From assembly GCF_029873635.1 (NCBI RefSeq), contig NC_080422.1:2026001-2090000 (forward strand): DNA of 64,000 bases. Direction: 5' to 3'. The notes beneath the pieces were generated by a model, which did no database searches, was not told the origin of the DNA, and worked only from the letters and a program-made list of their open reading frames with translations. The DNA is from Malania oleifera (Eukaryota > Streptophyta > Magnoliopsida > Santalales > Ximeniaceae). Below, in pieces: positions 11,414 through 23,207 of this stretch (position 1 is its first letter; every line of letters begins with the position of its first letter). Made by a program: the position numbers and the translations under genes.

Positions 11414-13150
11414 TGTTGACCCTATGGGTCATTCCCAGTTTTGATAATGACAAATACTCTTAGTATTTAATGTTTTCCTAAGTTTGTGTGCAGGTTTATA
11501 TTAGCAAACACATTGATGGCACATGAAATAAAGCATGAAGACCCTAAAGATCATTTATGTTGTAATTCGTTATTATTCATTTGGGTCTATAATAGTAACA
11601 TAGGAAATGTCTGTAATATTTAATGTATGTCATGCATGTAGGCATTACAAAACTCAAAGACCTTAAAATGACTCTAGGACCCTAGACATCACTTGAAAAT
11701 CAAATGACCTTAGATTTCGGTCAATCGACGCCAAATTTTTTCGGTGTCCTAAAGAAGACCTAGACTGACCTTAGGACTCCCTATAATTTAGATTAGCAAA
11801 AAACATTCTTTGAAAATTTTATTGCCCAAAATCTTCCCTATTTCCATATTCTTCATGCTCAAAGTCATATACTTTGCCATTGATCATTCTATTGCAAAAC
11901 CCTTTTGATAAAGAGTATTTTGAGTTATTCCATATAGTTCCTACGTGCTTATACTCTCATATAAGTGCATTGATTTTTTATTTTAGTGAGAGTAAGCCTA
12001 GAGGTGTTTCCAGTGATTTAATCCATAAATTCATTTGTGGGAAACCTTGTTAAGCTTGTGAGTCTTTGCATTCTCATTGCAAGACTCAAAAGCTTGTCCT
12101 GTGTTGTGAAGAAAAATATTTTTGACAAAACTTGTTTTTCAAAAATATCTTTTATGCTTGAGCTTTTGAAAATATTGTTTGAGATATTTGATTTTCATAT
12201 GGAAGGTTAAGCAAGGATTTTTCCAACGATTTAATTTGATAAATCTTGTGTGGGAAAAATCCTATAGCTAAGTGGGTCTTTGCATTGTTATTGCAAGACT
12301 CATTTGGGCTTGTATTTTGCATGTAAATTTTTTTTACTAGATTACTTTTAAAATATCTCCTTGTGCTTGAATATTGAGAAAGTATTGTTTAAAGATATTT
12401 AGAATACCCTTGGTAGTAATCTTTGAAACCCTAAGCTTGTGATTAAGATATAGTGATACATAGTTTCAAAGATTGTTCTAAAATACACTCTTGTGCTTGG
12501 TTAGATAAAGTCATTATTCTGAGTGTTGATTGCACACGTAGAGCACCGAGCTTATAGTTCGTACATTCTTGAGGTGCATTGATTGATTGATTATTTTGTG
12601 CTTAGTGGTAAATAATTTGCTTAGTGTAAGAAGCATATTTCCATGTACGCAAAAATTTGTATTTCACATTTGTTATATTCTGGGCACGGGTCTGAAGAAG
12701 GAGACTAGCCCTGGTAAATAGTCCCGGACTGGCTTAAACCCGATTAGGAAAGTTAGGCGCGCCATCTTGGTAAGGCGTGTTGGTTGAGGTCATCCCTGTT
12801 AATTGACCTAGTTGTAATCGGTTTCGCTCCATCCGTTAAGTAAGCATTAACGGATTCCTCAGGCTTACTAGCTAGAGGTGGGGATGTAGACAGTATTGGT
12901 CGAACCCCGATAACATATCGTGTGTGCATATTATTTTTTCATAATTTATTTACTGCACGTGTATGTTATTCTTCAATTGTTGGTGAATGCTGCGCATGAT
13001 TTAAATTTCCTCATATTATATTTATCTGCACATTTGGAATTCCATAGAAAGACCCTAGGTTGTGAAAAACTGCTAACATTTGGTTTAGCCTAGGAATAGG
13101 TTTTAAAATTTCAATTCACCTCCCCTCTTGGGAATACACCAAAGCTAACA
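11414..13150 (+). repeat. Element E 3' LTR (1737 bp, internally deleted)
   Basis: Matches the 5' LTR from its TGTTGACC start to about 11790 and from about 11810 onwards to CTAACA at 13150. The palindrome-rich block of the 5' LTR is missing at about 11790-11810. Twenty unexplained bases (13151-13170) follow before element B's LTR resumes. Confidence 0.85.
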
Positions 13151-13170
13151 ATTAAAAGGAATAAATTATG

Positions 13171-14841
13171 CCAGGTATTTTTGTGAAATACTGGTTGAAT
13201 TATATGTGAAACGAATTGTAGTATTTTCCCTGAAATTATTACAATATGATTAACAGATGAAAAGTTGTGTGGCATATGATTATATGAAAATGATGAAATA
13301 TATGGTATAACATGTGATTTGAAATATGGAAATGTTAATATGATTTCTCGAAAATAATGAAACGGGATAAATGGATGTATGGAAATGATTTTATGAAAAT
13401 AGTGAAAGTATAAAACACTGATATATGTGTATATAAAGAAATGTGGAAACATGTGAAATATGGAAATGGTTTTATAAAATAGAGGAAATATGAAATATTG
13501 ATATGTGCATACTGGAAATGATGAACATGTGAAATATAATATATTTTCGTATATATGTACACATTATTATGAGATGAAACAGGTATTGAAATACTGGGAA
13601 TGAAACAGTAGACAAATGTTAATCTACCGGGAATATTGAAATGTGAATATTGATATGTAAAAATATTGATTTGTGAATGATGAACGTGAATATTGGAAAT
13701 GTGAACATTGCAACATAACAACTACAATGAATATTGAAATAGGAAATGCTGATATAAGAAATGTGAAATGGTGGGAAAAAAAAAAAAAAAAACCTTGATG
13801 GATGGATATGGAAACCCTAGCGATGGGTTATGATATCGAGCACGGTACCGATGCTAGCAGATGAAAAGTGCAACCACACGGACTCGCGTGGTAATACAAA
13901 TGGGCCAGAGAAGGGTTGTATATTGCCCCCTGGATTTCGGACCAAGGTATGAGGCAAGCCATTCGTTACTATAGACAGGTATATGGTATTATTTGATCTA
14001 ACCAGGTTGGCCAACCGCGGTTAGATCCAGCTTTCAGATCGCACAACCCTGACCATGAGGGGAAGCATGGCGGGGAGAAAAATCCTTAGTGTAGCCATGG
14101 GTTATAGACACTGCATGAAATGGTTACTAAGGATACCCATTGGCTGGATAATGAAATAAAAGTGGCCATGAGTTACAGACACGACATGGTAATGGTTATC
14201 GAGGATACTCATGGACCGGATAAATGAAATATGAAAGAATAACGAAAAGGGGGGAATGAAAGAAAGATGCAAAAAGGTAAAATGAATGAAATTGGAAATG
14301 AGTTTAAAAGTTTATAAAAAGCTGTGTTTTATATCTATATGGCTATATGCACATATCGGTTATTTTCTCAAGTGATTAATGATTTGAAAGAATATGTATA
14401 TATTGTTGTAATTACACTCATATTGCCACACACTATCAATAACTTTTTCTGTCTTACTGAGATGTGTCTTACCCCAAGTATTAAACATTTTAGGAAACCA
14501 AGATCAAGCTAGAGATAGAGCTCCTAGATAGAGTGGAGCTGGTATCCTGACATAGAAGGTGAGTGTGTAAACTAGGGATGGATGATTCCCATAGATTTTT
14601 GTTATTTTGGGATGTATGTTGATGTATAAACTTCTGGATGGTTGATACTCTGGTATGTGTATTGGTTGTGGTCTATATATATTGTGACTTCCGTTGATAG
14701 GAATTCTAGTATGACTGTTTTATTCAGTACCCACCTCGAGTCGGGTCATGTTTAAATGGTGTCAGGGTGGTGACGTGGCCGATTTGTAATGCATGATAAT
14801 ATGTGTTTAAAAAAAATGGTATGAAAAATCGAGATGTTATA
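13171..14841 (+). repeat. Element B 5' LTR, part 2
   Basis: Continues the LTR begun at 4055. The segment 13827-14841 matches the 3' LTR at 22125-23202 (for example 'gatatcgagcacggtac' and 'aatggtgtca.g.cggtgacgtggcc'). The stretch 13171-13826 has no counterpart in the 3' LTR. It is rich in short degenerate repeats of the type 'gaaatatggaaatg' and carries an A17 tract near 13780. It ends ...GATGTTATA, directly followed by the primer-binding site. Confidence 0.8.
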
Positions 14842-14844
14842 ATT

Positions 14845-14856
14845 TGGTATCAAAGC
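14845..14856 (+). other. Primer-binding site of element B
   Basis: TGGTATCAAAGC, one base off the standard initiator-Met complement, three bases after the LTR end at 14841. The stretch 14857-15245 is the untranslated leader before gag; nothing else was recognised in it. Confidence 0.75.
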
Positions 14857-15245
14857 CTAGGTTACTATGTTATGCAAACTTTAGTAAATAGCGGCATACA
14901 ATACTAGAGTATATAAATGGATTTTGAGGAAAATAGAAAGTGAATAGAATGAGAAATGAGTCTGAGATTATTAAAGGATGAGATGAGAATTTAGAGTTCT
15001 ATCTTACAATCCGGAGACAGGAGTTCCATTGTTATTTCTGTGTTTTTCTTGAGGTGACGATTCTAGGAAAACCATGGATACTATTGTCGGTTCTTGTTTT
15101 TGAGTGGTAGGACTGAATCCTAAATGAGAACAGAGGATGATAAGATAAATGATTTTAGAAGGATGTTTTATTGACTTATAGTCTGATGAATGTATTGATT
15201 GTGTGATAGTGATGGAATTCTGAGACTGGCTGCTTCCTTTTTAGG

Positions 15246-18200
15246 ATGGACCCTAGAAATAGTGACATGAATGCTGGGGGTGATGGGGCAGGACCTTCCA
15301 GTATGGGGGGCAGAGTGTAACGACCTCAGAATTTCCATTTAACTATTTTACTTTTTTTTATAATAATAAATTACTCCAATATCTGTATGTAATGGGCACC
15401 CCTACGTAGCGGAAAACATAAATCACATAACTACATATACACATATAAACAAAACTAGAATTCAGAATTTTCAAACCATAGCTACATAATACATCTCTCT
15501 CTCTCTCGAGTGTCATCTACCCCAAAAATTCAAAACCTTGTCACAAACTTATCCTACAACCAGGGTAACCAAGTCAACTCTCTTTTCGCGAACCTGATCT
15601 GCTCGCCTAACTGCCTCACCTGAAAAGTAGTAAAGTAATATGGTGAGACGACGCTCAGTAAGTGGAAATATGCTATTACTAGTGTGTGGCGTCTGAGTCA
15701 TAAAACTATAATAATAGTATTTAAAACTGCATGATTTGGAAAATCTATAAAACACATGTATAGTAGCTTAAAACATTTGTATCATCTAATCTTTCTATCA
15801 TTCATACTGCTATATCATACTATATATGACAAAACCTGTAAAACTGTATACATATACATAACTATGTTCTTTCCCTGAGACTTTGTGTGTCATGATTTGA
15901 CCCCTCATGATAGAGTTGTGCGGCCCGTAGGCGAGACTTAACCTGGTCGGCCCTCCAGATAAGTCACTATACTCTACACTACCTCAGCCTGACCAAACTG
16001 CATACTCTCCTAGGCGCAGGACTGGATGCTACATCGTCAAACCAACCCCCTTAACCCAGCGAACTGGGGAGCTACAAACTCTCCAAGCACGGTTGACGGT
16101 ACTCACACACTATCTGAGATATGTGGTTACACTCTATCTGTATTAGCAACGGTACCGTGCTTCTGTAAACTGTATCTGTCTGTAATATTTCCACAGGGAT
16201 CTGATACTATATAAGTACATATATACATATCTTTGTTGTTTTCATCATGTTTCCAAAATAACCATAACACTAAAATTTTGTATTGTAATATCTGAATAAC
16301 TGTAGAATCTTGATGCTATACTGTATAATTTGTCTGTATACTTTATCTGTATAATATATCTTTATAAACTGTCTGTATAAACTGTTTGTATACTCTGGGT
16401 GTTATGACATTTTGGAAAATATGGCATTCTATAAATATTATTCATATTGATCTGAATAAACATCAGTATACAATCATACATACATCTATCTATGTAATCA
16501 TCTGAATAAAACTGTAAATATACATATATCTATCTGTGTAAAATCTTTAAATATCTGACTATATTTGTATATATTGTATAACTTGTTAAACTGAAAAACT
16601 ATATAAACTTCTATTTCAGGTAATATCTACTCAAGCCACACATACTTTAAAAAAACTCATGTTCTGTAAACTACATAATAACTGGTATACATGCGTATAC
16701 GTAAAATCTCCAAAAACATAATTAAATTTCCTAACATAGCATATTTCCCTTACTTAGTTTCTAAAAAACCCTCACTGAACTCTGGCCCTACACCCGCAGG
16801 GTTCTCCACTCAACACCCTGAAAACGACATTTCCCAGAACAAAACATCAGTATTTTCCTACATACAACATTTCTTATAACTGCAGGAAAAGCATATTCTA
16901 AATAAAATATCTTACCCTGAATTTGTGATGAATTTTAAACTGCTTCCACCGACGATCCGCTTCAGCAAACTAGCAGAGAACTTCGCCAAGAGCGTCATGG
17001 TGACTTCAGATCGTTAATCTGGTGTGATACGGGGTTGGGATCGAATAGAGAAGGAGAGGGGTGCGTTTTAGAGAGAGAGAAAGAGAGAGGGAGGGTTTGC
17101 GTTGAAAAATCCATAAAAAATCCATGTTTTCACTATTTATAGATCCGGATTCATCAACGAGGCACATTACCTCATTGACGAGTCCTGAACAAAGTTTGTT
17201 GACGAACCATCTCTCCTCGTCGAAGAATTTTAGATATTCTAAAACCCCCTCTCGGTATTTTCTCATCGACGAGGCCCCCTTATGCGCTCGTCGATGAACT
17301 CCCTGTGTTCATCGACAAGGCCCTGTGTAAATCTTCCCAGTTATTACACAGAGATTCCAACGCAGTACTGCACAATGTCACCCAGCAGGTAATGACTGAG
17401 ATGGCCATGAGTTTAGGGGATTTGAGTTGCACGATTGAGCAGTTTACGCATATGAGACCCCCATTCTTTGCTGGAGGAGTAGACCTAATAGTAGTTGAGA
17501 ATTGGGTCCAAGACATTGAAGACATGCTAGCAGTGCTCCCGTGTAAAGATGAACAGAAGGTGTCATTTGCAACATTCAAGTTGACCGGGGGACGCAAAAT
17601 GCTATTGGAGATCAGCGAGGTTGATTGAGGAGCAGAGACCGAATCCTGTGCCGGTGACAGGGAGTCAATTCAAGGAATTATTTTTTAAGCGATATTTCCT
17701 TGCTATCATCCGAAGCGTGAAGGCAGCAAAGTTCCTGCACTTGACTCAGGGGTAGATGGCGGTGCAGCAGTATGCAACCCGATTTATTGAGTTGTCCCAG
17801 TTTGCCCCATATTTGGCACCGGATGAGGAAAAGAAGGCGAGGAAGTTTGAGGATGACCTTAGACAGAATGTATTTGAGCAGGTCATTGGTTTCCGGGCCC
17901 AGACATTTGCAAAGGTTTTGGATAGGGCTGCAGTGATCGAGAGTGACATGTAGAGAGGCACCACAACTCAGAGTCAGGGGAAGAGGTCGGTACCTTCAGA
18001 GTTTCAGGTCGGGTCTAGCCAAAGGCGTTGGAGGAGGCAGGATAATAGAGGAGGATGGAGATCGGGGGGAGGAGATCGAGCAGGACAGGGTAGACAGATG
18101 TCTCCTCCTTATCCCATATGTTATAGAAGACACTCGGGAGAATGCCAGCTCAGGGAGACGGTCTGCTATAGGTGTTATCAGTCGGGAGATATGGCAAGGG

Positions 18201-18331
18201 ATTGTCATGCACCGCCGGCGACAGTGCCTGCTCTGAGACAGTATAGAGCAGGTCATCGGGCACCTCATGGTGGACAGAAAAGGAATATAGCCTTGACACA
18301 AGTTTATGCATTGACACCTAAAGATGCGTAG
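15246..18331 (+). pseudogene. Element B gag (split by solo LTR C, frameshifted)
   Basis: Starts at the ATG at 15246 (MDPRNSDMNAGGDGAG). The frame runs to 15315, is interrupted by solo LTR C, and continues in phase from 17354 when the LTR and one CAGAG copy are set aside. A frameshift near 17595 moves the gag core into another frame (KELFFKRYFLAIIRSVK near 17675-17725), and a TAG at 17754 splits it again. The part 17756-17953 contains ATRFIELSQFAPY. The knuckle near 18160-18205 reads CYRCYQSGDMARDC, so the zinc-binding His of CX2CX4HX4C has become Asp. A stop at 18329 ends this segment. Confidence 0.85.
15316..17348 (-). mobile_element. Solo LTR C (gypsy, reverse orientation) inside element B gag
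   Basis: A 2033-bp TG...CA unit with a perfect 5-bp duplication CAGAG at 15311-15315 and 17349-17353, and no internal coding sequence. Its sense strand is minus: the CGTCGACGA-type cluster (17150-17335) lies near its right end, as it does near the sense start of the A, F and 28796 LTRs. It probably arose by recombination between the two LTRs of a full element. The antisense frames in it are not genes. Confidence 0.9.
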
Positions 18332-19040
18332 GTGGTTGGAGATGTCGTGATAGGTACCGTCTCAATACCGTCATTTAAAGCTACTGCATTGTTTGATTCT
18401 GAGGCGACTCATTCCTTCATCACCCAAGAATTCATAAAATTGTGTGGGTTCAAAACTCAACAGTTGGGGGTTAGTTTGTCAATAGTTACGCCGGCAAGGA
18501 CTGTGGGGTTATGTGAAAAAGTACTTAGTAACTATCCAATGTGCATTTAGGGGAGATCTTTATTAGCTAATTTGGTAGTCTTGGATATGCATGGATTTGA
18601 GGTGATATTGGATATAGACTGGCTAGCTGCTCACTATGCCAGTATTGATTGTCATCAAAGGGAGGTGGTGTTCAGACCTCCAGGGGAACAGGAGTACAGG
18701 TTCGTGAGGTCTCATGTGCGTACCCCACCACAGTTGTTATCCGCCATTCAGGCGAAGCGATTGCTGCTAGAGGGTTGTCAGGGTTATGTGGCTTGTGTAA
18801 AGGCGGTCTAGAATGAGAGTTAAGGATTGAGGATATTCTAGTAGTGCAGGATTTTCTTGATGTTTTCCCCAAGGATTTGCTGGGACTACCTCCTAATCGA
18901 GAAGTATAGTTTTCTATTGATATAGTATCGGGGGCGGCGCCGATTTCGAAAGCGCCGTACATAATGACACTGGCAGAATTAAAGGAATTGAAGGACTAGT
19001 TGCAGGGATTGTTAGACAGGGGATTTATTCGACCTAGCGT
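18332..19040 (+). pseudogene. Element B aspartic protease and RT lead-in (broken)
   Basis: Retropepsin segment. ATALFDSEATHSFIT at about 18388-18422 is the family active-site region with DSG changed to DSE. GFEVILDIDWLAAHYASIDC follows near 18597-18650 (family usually ILGMDWL), then REVVFRPPGEQEYRFV. Stops at 18548 and 18809, plus several between 18811 and 19060, separate it from the RT. Confidence 0.85.
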
Positions 19041-19676
19041 GTCGCCCTAGGGAGCGCCAGTATTATTTGTGAAAAAGAAAGATGGGTCGATGAGAATGTG
19101 CATCGACTACCGTGAAATTAATAAAGTGACTATCAAGAATAAGTACCCGCTTCCCCACATCGATGATTTGTTTGATCAGCTTCAAGGGACACAGACTTTC
19201 TCAAAAATAGATTTACTGTCTGGGTATCATCAGGTAAAAGTCAGGGTGGATAATGTTCCAAAGACAGCGTTCAAGATTCGGTATAGCCACTACGAATTCC
19301 TAGTTATGTCGTTTGGGCTGACGAATGCTCCTGTAGTGTTTATGGATTTGATGAACATGGTCTTCCACCAGTATTTGGATTAGTTTGTGGTGGTATTCAT
19401 TAACAACATACTGGTATATTCAAAGAGCCCAGAGGAGCACAAGGAACATCTAAGGATAGTACTTCAAGTACTGAGGGAAAGGAAACTATTTGCGAAATTC
19501 AAGAAGTGTGAGTTTTGGCTAAAGCAGGTTAGCTTTCTTGGACATGTGATTTCCAGGGGTGGTATCTCAATAGACCTGAGTAACATTGAGGTGGTAGTAG
19601 ATCCGAAGAATGTGCAGGGAATCAGAAGTTTCCTGGGATTAGCTAGATACTACTGCAAGTTTGTAGATGGTTTCTA
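19041..19676 (+). pseudogene. Element B reverse transcriptase (broken)
   Basis: Gypsy RT in two open pieces, 19069-19383 and 19387-19677, in the same frame and separated by one TAG (at a Gln codon in relatives, ...QYLD*FVVVF). Seen: [40 protein letters not shown], and the catalytic box as [11 protein letters not shown], so both aspartates of F-I-D-D are asparagine. The thumb ([15 protein letters not shown]) and [13 protein letters not shown] at the RT/RNase H hinge are intact. The double D-to-N change makes this copy catalytically dead apart from the stops. Confidence 0.9.
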
Positions 19677-20160
19677 AATTGTTGGGTCCATTGACTAGTT
19701 TGACTAGGAAAGGGGTGAAATTTGAATGGTCTGATGATTGTGAGCAGAGCTTCTAGGAGTTGAAGTAGCGGTTCATCACTGCACCGATGTTGACGATTCC
19801 TTTAGGTGAAGAGAGTTTTGTGATTTATAGTGATGCATAACATAAAGGGCTTGAGTATGTTCTAATGCATCAAGGGAGAGTGATAGCTTATGCCTCACGA
19901 CAATTGAAAGAATATGAGAAGAATTACCCTACCCATGATTTGGAATTAGCAGCAGTGGTATCGCACTAAAAATTTGGCGGCATTATCTTTATGGGGGTAG
20001 GTGTGAAATTTTTACTGATCACAAGAGTTTGAAATACTTTTCACGTAGAAAGAATTGAACATGAGGTCGAGAAGATGGTTGGAGTTGATAAAGGATTACG
20101 ATTGCACCATCAGTTACTACTTGGGAAAGGCGAATGTGGTGGTTGATGACTTAAGCCAAA
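19677..20160 (+). pseudogene. Element B RNase H (broken)
   Basis: Directly follows the RT: SLTRKGVKFEWSDDCEQSF from about 19700, SDA near 19830, [20 protein letters not shown] near 19880-19935, DHKSLKYF near 20020-20040, then [19 protein letters not shown] near 20070-20122. It contains at least four stops (19755, 19767, 19838, 20047) and a frameshift near 19960, where ELAAVV jumps to another frame. Confidence 0.85.
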
Positions 20161-21671
20161 AGTCAGTGGGTGCATCAGTATTTGCAGTGGAGATCCAGCA
20201 TCCGATTCATATGGATCTGGAGAGATTAGGGATAGAACTCGTAAAGGGTGATCATCAGGAATTTATTGCTAACCTGGTGTTGCTACTGACTCTACTAGAA
20301 AGAATTAAATCAACACAGAGGAGTGATGCAGATCTGACAGAGCTGATAGAGAAAGTAAAAGATGGTCTAAAGGAGGATTTCAGTATCTCAGATGATGGAT
20401 CCTTGAGGTTCCGTACCAGGTTATGTGTTCCTGCCGATCTTGAGATTAAGAAAGTGATTTTGGAGGAAGCCCATCGATCCTTGTGTACGGTACACCCTGG
20501 TAGCACTAAAATGTACAGGGATCTTAGGCAATCTTTCTAGTGGAGCGGAATGAAAAGAGAGATTGTTGAATTTGTAGCACAATATTTGACATGCCAGCAG
20601 GTGAAAGCTGAGCATTAGAGACCAGCGAGGTCTTTGCAACCGTTGTATATTCCTAAGTGGAAGTGGGAGCATATAGCAATGGATTTCGTCACTATGTTAC
20701 CGCCAGCACTACATGGACAGGACACTATTTGGGTTGTAGTAGATCGACTTACGAAGACTACCCATTTCCTGCCTATTAGAGTTAACTACTCCTTAAACTG
20801 ATTGGTAGAGTTATACATTCAGGAGATAGTGAGAATGCATGACGTGCCAGTATCCATAGTTTCACATCGAGACCCACAGTTTACATCCCGTTTCTGGAGG
20901 AGTTTACAGGAGGCCATGGGTTCTCAGTTGTCGTTCAGTACCACATTTCATCCTTAGACAGATGAGCAGACTGAGAGAATGATACATATATTGGAGGATA
21001 TGTTGGGTGCATGTGTGCTGGACTTTGGAGGTAGTTGGTTATGGTTTATTCCACTGGTAGAGTTTGCGTACAATAACAGCTATCATACCAGCATTGGGAT
21101 GACACTATTTGAGGCATTGTATGGTAGGAAATGTCGATCCCCATTGTACTGGGATGAGATTGGGGAGCGACAGATATTGAGGCCAGAGCAGATACAGCAG
21201 ACTTAGGATAAAGTCAGACCCATCAGGGATAGGATCAGAATAGCGCAGAGTTGGCAGAAGAGTTATACAGATACTCATCGACGGGAATTAGAATTTGACA
21301 CTAGGGATCATGTGTTTCGGCAAGTGGCACCGTTGAAAGGAGTCATGCGTTTTGGGAGAAAGGGTAAATTAAACCCTAAGTATATTGGACCATTCCAGAA
21401 TCTTGAAAGAGTGGGTGCAGTTGCTTACAGGTTGGCATTACCGCTAGTTTTGTCGAGAATTCATAATGTATTCCATATTTCTATGTTGAAGAAATACGTC
21501 CTAGATCCCTCCCATGTGATCAGATATAAGGCACTAGAGTTCAATGATGCTTTGTCTTATGAAGAAGAGCTAGTGCATATTTTGGATTGGAAAGAACAAG
21601 AATTGCGTATGAGAAGCATACCGTTGGTAAAAGTTCTATGGCACAACCATGCAGTAGAGGAAGTTTCTTGA
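20161..21671 (+). pseudogene. Element B integrase with chromodomain-type C-terminus (broken)
   Basis: HHCC zinc finger region near 20465-20600 (ILEEAHRSLCTVHPGSTKM ... CQQ). The catalytic core starts with MDFVTMLPP near 20680. The second catalytic aspartate position reads SHRDPQF near 20862, where the family has SDRDPRF, so Asp has become His. The glutamate region is TDEQTERMIHILEDML near 20958-21005. FEALYGRKCRSPLYWDEIGE (21109-21168) and a C-terminal part at 21312-21671 (RIHNVFHISMLKKYV, IPLVKVLWHNHAVEE) identify a Del/Tekay-type chromovirus. Stops at 20538, 20618, 20799, 20956 and 21204 break it. Confidence 0.88.
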
Positions 21672-21956
21672 GAATTAGAGGAGCAGATGCGCCAGAGATA
21701 CCCACAACTGTTTGGTGGGAACTAGGGTTAAGATATGTGTTTTGAATTTGTATAGTATAGGTAGTATTTTGGTTTTAATGGTTTTGAGGAGAATTTTATT
21801 TCAATGGTTGTAATCTCCCAGGACCCTTTTTGTAACCATGGTATTCCTCCACCATAAGTGGGAGCAATTAATAAAATATTTCTGGTGTTGTCTTTTAAAA
21901 CTGGAAAGGTAAAGAATGACAAATTTTGAGGATGAAATTTTATAAGGAGAGGAGAA

Positions 21957-23202
21957 TGTAGAAATTCGAAAATATGAGTAATGAGAAAATAAAAGAAAAA
22001 GAGGTTTTGGCCGGATGTAGACCAAAATTGGCGGCGATTTTGTGGGAAGCCAGAAAATCGGCACCGATTTGCCTTTTACCACGAGGCGGTTACAGGTTAA
22101 ATAGTTAAAAATGGTGGGTTATGATATCGAGCACGGTACTGATGCTAGCGGATGAAAAGTGCAACCACACGGACTCACGGAGCGTGTGGCATGGTAGTAC
22201 AAATGGGCCAGAGAAGGGTTGTATATTGCCCCCCTGGATTTCAGACCAGGGTATGAGGCAGGTCATTTGTTACTACATGCAGGTATATGGTATTATTTGA
22301 TCTAACCAAGTCGGACAACCGCGATTAGATCTAGGCTTCAGGCCGTACAACCCTTACCATGAGGGGAAGCATGGCATGGAGAAAAATCATCAGGGCAGCC
22401 ATGGGTTACAGACACGGTGTAAAATGGTTACTGAGGATACCCATAGGCTGGATAGTGAAATGGAAGTGGCCATGAGTTACAAACACGACATGGTAATGGT
22501 TACCGAGGATACTCATGGGCCGGATAAATGAAATATGAAAGAATAATGAAAAGGGGGAAATGAAATAAAGATGAAAAAAATGGAAAATGAATGAAATTGG
22601 AAACGAGTTTAAAATTTTATAAAAAGCTATGTTTTATATCTATATGGCTATATGCACATATCGGTTATTTTCTTAAATGATTAATGATTTGAAAGAATTA
22701 TATATATATATTGTTGTAATTACACTCATATTGCCACACATTGTCAATAACTTATATATTGTTGTAATTACACTCATATTGCCACACATTGTCAATAACT
22801 TATTCCATCTTATTGAGATGTGTCTCACTCAAGTATTAAACATTTTAGGAAATCGAGATCGAGCTGGAGATAGAGCTCCCAGATAGAGTGGAGCTGATAC
22901 CCTGACATACAGGGTGAGTGTGTAAACTAGGGATGGATGATTCCCCTAGAGTTTTATTATTTTGGGATGTATGTTGATGTATAAACTTCTGGATGGTTGA
23001 TACTCTAGTATGTGCATTGGCTGTGGTGTGTATATATATATATTGTGACTTCCGCTGATAGGAATACTGGTATGACCGTTTTATCTAGTACCCACCTCGG
23101 GTCGGGTCATGTTTAAATGGTGTCAAGACGGTGACGTGGCCAATATGTAATGTATGATAATATGTGTTTAAAAAAAATGGTATGGAAAATCGGGGCGCTA
23201 TA
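21957..23202 (+). repeat. Element B 3' LTR (1246 bp, internally deleted)
   Basis: Starts TGTAGAAATTCG after the purine tract 'ataaggagaggagaa' and ends ...GCGCTATA, followed by the GATAC duplication. It skips from the equivalent of 4222 straight to the equivalent of 13827 in the 5' LTR, so about 1.1 kb is gone at about 22124. It contains a short tandem duplication ('ttgttgtaattacactcata' twice, 22711-22800) that is single in the 5' LTR (14403). Confidence 0.88.
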
Positions 23203-23207
23203 GATAC

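Larger units (their letters stand above)
4710..13150 (+). mobile_element. Copia element E, SIRE-type, gag-only (non-autonomous)
   Basis: LTRs at 4710-7061 and 11414-13150 share the start TGTTGACC(C/T)TATGGGTC and the end CACC(A/C)...CTAACA. The primer-binding site TGGTATCAAAGC at 7064-7075 follows the left LTR. Purine tracts of the form AAAAAGGGGGAGATT (11399-11413) precede the right LTR, a layout characteristic of SIRE/Maximus Copia elements. Only a gag frame (7117-8259) is present. The remaining 3.1 kb of internal DNA has no protease, integrase, RT or RNase H. CCAGG at 4705-4709 recurs at 13171-13175 as the likely target duplication, but 20 extra bases separate the right LTR from it. Confidence 0.85.
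4055..23202 (+). mobile_element. Gypsy element B (Del/Tekay-like chromovirus), complete ends, nested in element A
   Basis: Bounded by a perfect 5-bp duplication GATAC at 4050-4054 and 23203-23207. The 5' LTR is 4055-4709 plus 13171-14841, split by Copia element E. The 3' LTR is 21957-23202. The primer-binding site (TGGTATCAAAGC) is at 14845-14856, and the polypurine tract ends at 21956. Internal order is gag, protease, RT, RNase H, integrase, which is the gypsy order. The integrase and C-terminal segment (IPLVKVLWHNHAVEEVS) fit the Del/Tekay chromoviruses. The 3' LTR lacks about 1.1 kb relative to the 5' LTR (join at about 22124). Both LTRs end in ...CTATA/TTATA, not CA. Confidence 0.9.

Noticed and set aside
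13111..13721. Antisense frames rich in His/Tyr/Ile
   Set aside because: They translate the 'gaaatatggaaatg' repeats of element B's LTR on the wrong strand.
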